64,000 nt of DNA from Fimbriimonadia bacterium (GTDB lineage Bacteria > Armatimonadota > Fimbriimonadia > Fimbriimonadales > GBS-DC): positions 31,566 to 95,565 of the forward strand of contig JAHCHP010000015.1 of NCBI GenBank assembly GCA_026129765.1, in the 5' to 3' direction. Positions 58,313 to 64,000 of this stretch are shown here, one piece after another. The number at the start of each line of letters is the position of its first letter. Position 1 is the stretch's first letter. The notes beneath the pieces were generated by a model. The model was not told the DNA's origin and made no database searches. It was given only the letters and a program-made list of their open reading frames with translations. The translations under genes and the position numbers were made by a program.

Positions 58313-58904
58313 GAGAAACCAATTGATACCGATGGTCGTGGAACAGAGCGCGCGAGGCGAGCGCGCCTATGACATTTTTTCGCGCCTGTTGAAGGACCGG
58401 ATCATCTTTATCGGCGACCCTATTGACGATCATATCGCCAACTTAGTGATCGCCGAACTGCTGTTCCTTGAGAAAGAGGACCCCGACAAAGATATTGATA
58501 TGTACATCAATTCTCCGGGGGGTGTCGTGAGCGCAGGCTTGGCGATGTACGATACTATGCAGATGATCAAGCCGGATGTCGCGACGATCTGTGTGGGGCA
58601 AGCCGCCAGTATGGGCGCGGTTTTGCTCTCAGGCGGCGCAAAGGGCAAACGCTATGCTCTACCGAACGCTCGGATTATGATCCACCAAGTGCAGGCAGGC
58701 TTCCGAGGCTCTGCAATGGATATCGAAATCCAGGCGAGAGAGATTCTGCGATACAAGGACATCTTGAACTCTATCCTGGTACATCATACCAATCAGCCAT
58801 TGGAGCGCATCGAGCAAGACACGGCGCGCGACTATTTTATGTCTGCGAGAGAAGCCTTAGAATATGGAATAATCGATCAGGTACTGGATCGCACAGAGCG
58901 ATAA
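58305..58904 (+). CDS. clpP: ATP-dependent Clp protease proteolytic subunit
   Basis: 199 residues. The tetradecameric serine peptidase that ClpX feeds. The catalytic Ser102 is in [10 protein letters not shown], His127 in IMIHQVQAG, and the Asp is in the TARDYF region. [17 protein letters not shown] is the oxyanion loop. The ATG at 58305, overlapping the tig stop, gives the [15 protein letters not shown] start typical of ClpP with a cleaved propeptide; a longer frame from 58248 lies in tig. Confidence 0.95.
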   Translation: MRERNQLIPMVVEQSARGERAYDIFSRLLKDRIIFIGDPIDDHIANLVIAELLFLEKEDPDKDIDMYINSPGGVVSAGLAMYDTMQMIKPDVATICVGQAASMGAVLLSGGAKGKRYALPNARIMIHQVQAGFRGSAMDIEIQAREILRYKDILNSILVHHTNQPLERIEQDTARDYFMSAREALEYGIIDQVLDRTER

Positions 58905-58981
58905 TCAGCCCATGCGCCTATTTGAAATAGTGAACAAGCCTGGTATTACGCTCTCCTATCCAGATTAAGGAGGACCGACAC

Positions 58982-60241
58982 GTGGCAAAGTTGCCGACCG
59001 ATAGAACGGGAGACCGATGTGTGCTTTGCGGGAAAACGCGCGAGCAGGTCAAAAAATTGATTTTGGGGCTGCATGGCGGTGTATGCGCTGACTGTGTGAA
59101 CCTATGCAATGATATTTTGAAGTCCGAAACGACTCCCGGCGCAGGGCTACCCGCGACCGGATTTGTCGAAACCGTACCGAAACCAAAGGAGATCTACCGC
59201 ATTTTGAGCCAGTACGTGGTGGGACAAGAGCAGGCAAAGCGCGTGCTTTCTGTCGCGGTTTATAACCACTTCAAGCGTTTGCGCGCCAACAGCAGCGTGG
59301 ACGTGGAACTGCAAAAGAGCAATATTTTGCTGGTAGGTCCCACAGGCAGCGGAAAAACGCTGCTGGCGCAGACCTTAGCGCGCATATTGAAAGTGCCATT
59401 CGCGATTGCGGATGCCACCGCGCTGACGGAAGCGGGTTATGTCGGCGAGGACGTGGAAAATATCCTCTTGAAACTGATTCAAGCCGCGGATATGGACATC
59501 AAAGTGGCGGAGCGCGGGATCATCTATATCGATGAAATCGACAAGATCGCGCGCAAAGCGGACAACCCCTCGATCACCCGCGACGTGTCGGGTGAGGGCG
59601 TTCAGCAGGCGCTGCTGAAGATTTTAGAAGGCACCGTGGCGAATGTGCCGCCCCAAGGCGGACGCAAGCACCCTCATCAAGAGTTCATGCAGATAGACAC
59701 CAGCAACATTCTGTTCATTTGCGGCGGCGCGTTTGAAGGGTTAGAGCGCGTGATTGAGCGGCGCATGACCGACCAAACGATGGGATTCCGCTCCACACCG
59801 CAAAGCCGCGGAAAACGCAGCGCGAACGAACTGCTGAAACAGGCGATGCCGGAAGACCTTCTGAAATTTGGACTGATTCCCGAGTTTATCGGCAGGCTGC
59901 CGGTGCTGGCAAATCTCAGCGCGCTGGATGAGGAGACCCTGACTCGTATTCTGGTCGAGCCGAAAAACGCGCTGGTTCGTCAATACCAAAAGTTCTTCGA
60001 ACTGGACGGCGTGGAATTAGTGATGGAAGAGGACGCGCTCAGAGCCATTGCGCGAGAAGCGATCCTGCGTGGCACCGGCGCGCGCGCGCTGCGATCCATC
60101 CTGGAAGAAGTGATGGTCAATGTGATGTATGAGGTGCCATCGAACCCGCAAATCAAACGGGTGATTATCACCGATGAGGTCATCACAGGCAACATGGAAC
60201 CCAATTTGCAAACGGAAGAGGACATCAAACAGGCGTCTTAA
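58982..60241 (+). CDS. clpX: ClpX unfoldase subunit
   Basis: 419 residues. The N-terminal zinc-binding domain has C13, C16, C35 and C38, used for substrates and adaptors. The AAA+ core has [20 protein letters not shown] (Walker A), [11 protein letters not shown] (Walker B), and the sensor region [17 protein letters not shown] start at 58982 follows a strong AAGGAGG by 9 nt. It lies 77 nt after clpP, so it is likely in one operon with it. A rho-independent terminator follows at 60320. Confidence 0.96.
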   Translation: MAKLPTDRTGDRCVLCGKTREQVKKLILGLHGGVCADCVNLCNDILKSETTPGAGLPATGFVETVPKPKEIYRILSQYVVGQEQAKRVLSVAVYNHFKRLRANSSVDVELQKSNILLVGPTGSGKTLLAQTLARILKVPFAIADATALTEAGYVGEDVENILLKLIQAADMDIKVAERGIIYIDEIDKIARKADNPSITRDVSGEGVQQALLKILEGTVANVPPQGGRKHPHQEFMQIDTSNILFICGGAFEGLERVIERRMTDQTMGFRSTPQSRGKRSANELLKQAMPEDLLKFGLIPEFIGRLPVLANLSALDEETLTRILVEPKNALVRQYQKFFELDGVELVMEEDALRAIAREAILRGTGARALRSILEEVMVNVMYEVPSNPQIKRVIITDEVITGNMEPNLQTEEDIKQAS

Positions 60242-60319
60242 CTATTCCTGAGCTTAGGCGGGAACATGCCCCTCGCTCAAGGCGTAAAGACATGAGTGAG
60301 AGGATATCAAAATCTGGAC

Positions 60320-60352
60320 GAGAAGGGGTTCAAGCCCCTTCTCTCTTTTTCT
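60320..60352 (+). terminator. Rho-independent terminator after clpX
   Basis: A perfect 9-bp stem GAGAAGGGG/CCCCTTCTC with a 6-nt loop, followed by a T-rich tail (TCTTTTTCTTT). It separates the tig-clpP-clpX unit from lon. Confidence 0.9.
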
Positions 60353-60428
60353 TTCATTTCTGCTATAAATAGGCTTCTCTATAGCAGGAAAAACGACCCC
60401 TCGACACGAACTAACTTGATTACGCGAA

Positions 60429-62888
60429 ATGAGAAAACAAAACGAAAAGAACACAAGCACATCCAAAACGACATCCCAGCGGAAACGCGCTTCCTCAACC
60501 CGTCGAGAACGCAAACCTTCTCGCATTCCGACGGAACTGCCGATCCTGCCGATTCGCGATAACGTCTATTTTCCGCACATGCTTGCGCCGGTATTGATTG
60601 GACGCGAGCGTTCGCTGCAAGCAGCCAAAAGCGCGCTTGAATCTCATAAAATGATGCTGATGGTCGCGCAGCGCGAAGTCAATGTGGAGGACCCCAACAT
60701 TGACGACCTCTTCCAAGTGGGTATTATCGCGGAAGTAGTGCAGGTGCTTCAAGTGCCGGACGGCACGCTCCGGGTCGTGTTTCGCGGCTTAGAGCGCGCC
60801 CAAATCACCCGTGTGACCCAAACCGACCCCTATCTTGTGGTGGAACTGGAACCGCTAAGCGTGAAAGAGCCGCGCGTCAAGACCGATATTGAGGCATTGA
60901 TGCGCATGGCGGTCACCCTCTTTGAAGAGATCGTTCAAAATGAGCGGTCGGTTCCGCCGGAAACGATCCCTGCCGTGATGTATATCGAACATCCGGGCAG
61001 ACTGGCGGATACCATCGCGCATTTTCTGCCGTTAAAGTTCACCGCGAAGCAGGAGATTTTAGAGACCCTCGACATTCACGAACGATTAGAAAACACGGTT
61101 CGTATCTTGCGCCGCGAGCTGGAAGTGATCGAGGTTCAGCACCGGATTCGCGACCGGGTTGAGCAGGAGATGGGCGACACCCAGCGCGAGTATTACCTGC
61201 GCGAGCAGATGAAAATCATCCAGAAGGAATTGGGCGAACGCGATGAACGCATGTCCGAGGTAGAAGAGTACCGCGAAAAGATCATGCAGGTGGGCATGCC
61301 GGAAGATGTCTTAGAGCGCGCCTTCAAAGAGGTAGAACGGTTAGAAAAAATGCCGTTCGCATCGCCGGAAGGCTCCGTCATCCGCACCTATCTGGACACG
61401 ATGCTGACGCTGCCCTGGAATCAACGCACCGACGACCAAATGGATATCCAAGAGGCTGCTCTGATTCTGGATGAGGACCATTACGGTTTGACGAAAGTGA
61501 AGGAACGTATTTTGGAGTTCCTCTCCGTGCGCCAGTTGTCCGGTTCTTTGAAAGGACCGATTTTATGCTTCGCGGGTCCTCCGGGCGTCGGCAAAACCTC
61601 CATCGGGCGGTCTATCGCGCGCGCTTTGGGACGCAAATTCGTTCGTATCTCGCTGGGGGGCGTCCGGGATGAAGCCGAAATTCGCGGACATCGACGAACC
61701 TATGTGGGCGCGCTGCCGGGACGAATTATTCAAGGATTGCGGCAGGCAGGCAGCAAGAACCCGGTCTTCATGCTGGATGAAATCGATAAATTGGGCTATG
61801 ATTTCCGGGGCGACCCGACCTCCGCGCTGCTGGAAGCGTTGGACCCGGAACAGAACGACCGTTTCTCAGACCATTATCTGGAAGTGCCGTTCGACCTCTC
61901 CGATGTGATGTTCATCACAACCGCAAACCTGCTGGAGACGGTTCCCGCGCCTTTGCGCGACCGCATGGAGGTCATCGCCTTCCCCGGTTACACCGAGTCG
62001 GAAAAACTGCAGATCGCCATCAGTTATCTGGTTCCGCGCAATCTGGAACGACATGGATTGACCAAGAAACATCTGAAGTTCACCGATGACGCGCTGCTCA
62101 AAATCATTCGAGAGTATACGCGGGAAGCAGGCGTCCGCAACTTAGAACGCGAAATCGCGACCGTTTGCCGGAAAGTTGCCCGCAAGGTAGCAGAAGGCGC
62201 AGCCAAGTCAATCTTGGTTCGTGAGAACACGGTGGAAACTTTCTTGGGCGCGCGCCGCTACCAGTTCGGCATTAAAGAGGAGAAGGACGAGGTGGGCGTT
62301 GCGACAGGCTTGGTTTATACGGAGTTCGGAGGCGACATCGTTTCGGTAGAGCTGTCACTGGTGAAAGGGCATGAGGGGCGCGTTCTGTTGACGGGTCAGT
62401 TGGGCGATGTGATGAAAGAGTCGGCGCAGGCGGCGTTGACCTATATCCGCTCGCGAGCAGAACAGTTGAACATCGATCCTGAGTTTAACCGCAAGTATGA
62501 TATCCATCTGCATGTGCCAGCAGGCGCAATTCCCAAAGATGGACCTTCGGCAGGTATCACAATGGCAACCGCGCTGGCTTCTGCGCTCACCAATATCCCT
62601 GTGCGGCGGGATGTGGCCATGACAGGCGAAATCACGTTGCGCGGACGAGTCCTGCCGATTGGCGGCGTGAAAGAGAAGGTGATGGCAGCGCACCGAGCAG
62701 GCATCTATGAGGTGATCCTGCCCTCAGATAATGAAAAGGACTTGGAAGAGATTCCCGATCACGTGCGAAACGCCATTACCTTCCAATTTGTGAAGCATGT
62801 GGATGAGGTTCTGCCCATCGCATTGGCCAAAGCGCCCGGCACGCTGCAAGCGCGGAAGAACGGGAAAAAGAACTTAGTGAAGGCGTGA
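60429..62888 (+). CDS. lon: ATP-dependent Lon protease
   Basis: 819 residues. The N-terminal substrate domain has [20 protein letters not shown]. The AAA+ module has [20 protein letters not shown] and the [11 protein letters not shown]alker B, and the C-terminal protease domain has [15 protein letters not shown] with Ser707, plus the catalytic Lys750 in [11 protein letters not shown]. Lon degrades damaged proteins and some regulators. The first 35 residues are basic and disordered, a longer start than usual; ATG at 60429 is the only good start. No HrcA or CtsR site is evident upstream. Confidence 0.95.
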   Translation: MRKQNEKNTSTSKTTSQRKRASSTRRERKPSRIPTELPILPIRDNVYFPHMLAPVLIGRERSLQAAKSALESHKMMLMVAQREVNVEDPNIDDLFQVGIIAEVVQVLQVPDGTLRVVFRGLERAQITRVTQTDPYLVVELEPLSVKEPRVKTDIEALMRMAVTLFEEIVQNERSVPPETIPAVMYIEHPGRLADTIAHFLPLKFTAKQEILETLDIHERLENTVRILRRELEVIEVQHRIRDRVEQEMGDTQREYYLREQMKIIQKELGERDERMSEVEEYREKIMQVGMPEDVLERAFKEVERLEKMPFASPEGSVIRTYLDTMLTLPWNQRTDDQMDIQEAALILDEDHYGLTKVKERILEFLSVRQLSGSLKGPILCFAGPPGVGKTSIGRSIARALGRKFVRISLGGVRDEAEIRGHRRTYVGALPGRIIQGLRQAGSKNPVFMLDEIDKLGYDFRGDPTSALLEALDPEQNDRFSDHYLEVPFDLSDVMFITTANLLETVPAPLRDRMEVIAFPGYTESEKLQIAISYLVPRNLERHGLTKKHLKFTDDALLKIIREYTREAGVRNLEREIATVCRKVARKVAEGAAKSILVRENTVETFLGARRYQFGIKEEKDEVGVATGLVYTEFGGDIVSVELSLVKGHEGRVLLTGQLGDVMKESAQAALTYIRSRAEQLNIDPEFNRKYDIHLHVPAGAIPKDGPSAGITMATALASALTNIPVRRDVAMTGEITLRGRVLPIGGVKEKVMAAHRAGIYEVILPSDNEKDLEEIPDHVRNAITFQFVKHVDEVLPIALAKAPGTLQARKNGKKNLVKA

Positions 62889-63113
62889 CAAGTTGAACCG
62901 CTCGAGCCTGTTCAACTTGTCACTCTGGGCGAAGCGAAAAGTCTGCTTTTCAAGAAATGGATTTTTCGCTGAGCTCAACACGCTAACCTCTACAAACATT
63001 TTCGCGAACTCTTACCCTCCTGGTAATCTTTTTGCACAATAACAGGTAGCATGAAGGGAGAATGAATGACCAGTACCGTTTGATTTTAATGAATGCAGGA
63101 GGAGTCGAACTCT

Positions 63114-63797
63114 ATGAAATTCGTCTTATTCAAAACGAACCCCTTAGAACTCATCGATGAGAAGCATGCGGAAGTCATTCGCGGTATGATGAAAACGCAG
63201 CGGTATGCGTCTGGCGACACCTTAAAATTAGACCGGGGCTATGGCGGATGGTGGGTCATTGAACAAGGCTTGATGAAAGTATACCAGCTCACGCCGGATG
63301 GCAATTCCATGACCTTTGCGCTGTTGAGCGAGGGGGATACTTTTGGCGAGACGGCTGTCCTTACCGGACATTGGCTTCGCGCCACCGTTGAGGCTTTGGA
63401 ACCGACCGTCGCTCGCTATCTGCCTGCTGAACAATTTGAGACCATCGTAACCCAACATCCCACCTTTGCCGTTGCCTTGCTCCGTATTTTAGCAGACCGT
63501 ATTCGTCAAGCAGAAGAGCGCGTGCTGTACCTCTCCCGCTTTTCGCTGGAACAGCGAATCGCTTATGCTATTGTGGGCTTGGCGCGCGCAATGGGACAAA
63601 CCAAAGGCGACCACATCGAGATCAATCTCTCCCATCAAGAGATCGCCGATTATGTGGGCGCAAGCCGCGAAGCGGTCAGCCGATGCTTGTCCCAGTGGGC
63701 GCGCGAGGGCTGGGTCGAAACCAGCCGCAAGTCGGTTTCCCTGCTGAATGAGCCCTGTCTGCGCCGTATCGCGGACAAAATGGCGGATTTTCTCTAA
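63114..63797 (+). CDS. Crp/Fnr-family transcription regulator
   Basis: 227 residues. The N-terminal cyclic-nucleotide-binding-type beta barrel (GDTLKLDRGYGGWWVIEQG, LLSEGDTFGETAVLTGHW) lacks the Fnr cysteines and the classical R-S/T pair for cAMP, so the effector is unknown. The C-terminal winged helix has LSHQEIADYVGASREAVSRC. AGGAGG lies 11 nt before the ATG at 63114; an in-frame ATG at 63093 is part of that leader. The 225-bp gap after lon holds a dispersed short repeat at 62921-62941 and a weak promoter-like TTTGCAC stretch. Confidence 0.9.
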   Translation: MKFVLFKTNPLELIDEKHAEVIRGMMKTQRYASGDTLKLDRGYGGWWVIEQGLMKVYQLTPDGNSMTFALLSEGDTFGETAVLTGHWLRATVEALEPTVARYLPAEQFETIVTQHPTFAVALLRILADRIRQAEERVLYLSRFSLEQRIAYAIVGLARAMGQTKGDHIEINLSHQEIADYVGASREAVSRCLSQWAREGWVETSRKSVSLLNEPCLRRIADKMADFL

Positions 63798-63802
63798 GCG
63801 CG

Positions 63803-64000
63803 TTAAGAGTGGCTGCTCAACCAATCCCGAAGGCGATTGCGCCAGACGCATATGTCCACAGCCGTGCCGGGACGAAACCACCTTTGGAAGAGGATGAGGG
63901 CTTCTTCCACTGCCTGGTGAATCTCTTTCATGGCGTTCCAGTTGCCGTTCAGCGCGAAATCTTCCAAAGGATGATCGGGGTCGGCAGCATGCGCATTGGA
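63803..64000 (-). CDS. Partial protein of unknown function
   Basis: The C-terminal 65 residues of a gene that runs off the window, ending ALILFQRWFRPGTAVDICVW, then RNRLRDWLSSHS and a TAA at 63805-63803. It is convergent with the Crp/Fnr gene, 5 bp between the stops. Not assigned. Confidence 0.65.
   Translation of the reverse strand, partial: SNAHAADPDHPLEDFALNGNWNAMKEIHQAVEEALILFQRWFRPGTAVDICVWRNRLRDWLSSHS

Noticed and set aside
1..64000. CRISPR array
   Set aside because: No regularly spaced direct repeats with unique spacers and no cas genes; the only tandem repeats are inside the coding region 50149-52569.

Overview
The window is a stretch of bacterial chromosome with moderate-to-high G+C and dense coding on both strands. 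No database search was possible. The protein mix (long-form HPF, SigH-like sigma factor, type III pantothenate kinase, fused IspDF, actinobacterial-type xylose isomerase, Tricorn-like peptidases) suggests a thermophile-associated environmental phylum. Secreted proteins carry a paired dockerin-like calcium-loop module (GDVNxDGxVDDxDLLxxLxxFG). Together these fit Armatimonadota best, but that is an inference.

Layout. 0-4.3 kb: mreB, a small toxin-antitoxin pair set between two 44-bp direct repeats, an orphan DNA methyltransferase, and queC-queE of the 7-deazaguanine pathway. 4.4-12.5 kb: an accessory island with a secreted RHS/YD-repeat protein that has a dockerin-like module inside its repeat core, a frame break before the toxin end, a colicin-D-like toxin domain, its immunity gene, a decayed orphan rhs fragment and an IS element. 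12.6-22.4 kb: an rRNA methyltransferase, meaB, a HTH/PIN toxin-antitoxin pair, a lone sugar-binding lipoprotein, an ECF sigma/anti-sigma/histidine kinase operon, xylA and an Rpn-type pseudogene. 22.5-31.7 kb: a Tricorn-like protease, a UspA protein, a gene read through an in-frame TGA that looks like a selenoprotein with a SECIS hairpin, a candidate small RNA, a 44-residue peptide and an HD-GYP/degenerate-HD pair. 31.8-42.7 kb: pfkA (PPi-type residues), hpf, ispDF, a PIN-TRAM protein, a tripartite tricarboxylate transporter whose binding protein is fused to the TctB subunit, a MazF-type pair, an ErpA/IscA protein, a SigH-like factor and a KimA-like permease. 42.7-56.3 kb: coaX, a second Tricorn-like protease beside an OPT-like transporter (probable peptide scavenging), an orphan Mu-type portal gene and three secreted proteins, one a dockerin-bearing metzincin. 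56.4-64 kb: five tRNAs, then the protein quality-control block tig-clpP-clpX-lon, and a Crp/Fnr regulator.

The most unusual item is the probable selenoprotein at 26978-28195. An in-frame UGA follows a Cys-Thr pair, the reading frame continues for 333 more codons, and a hairpin with a GGUCU loop starts 16 nt after the UGA. Several genes (meaB, the rlmI-like gene, coaX, the transposase, the ECF sigma gene) have a start codon 6-9 nt after a promoter -10 box, so leaderless mRNAs are probably common in this organism.
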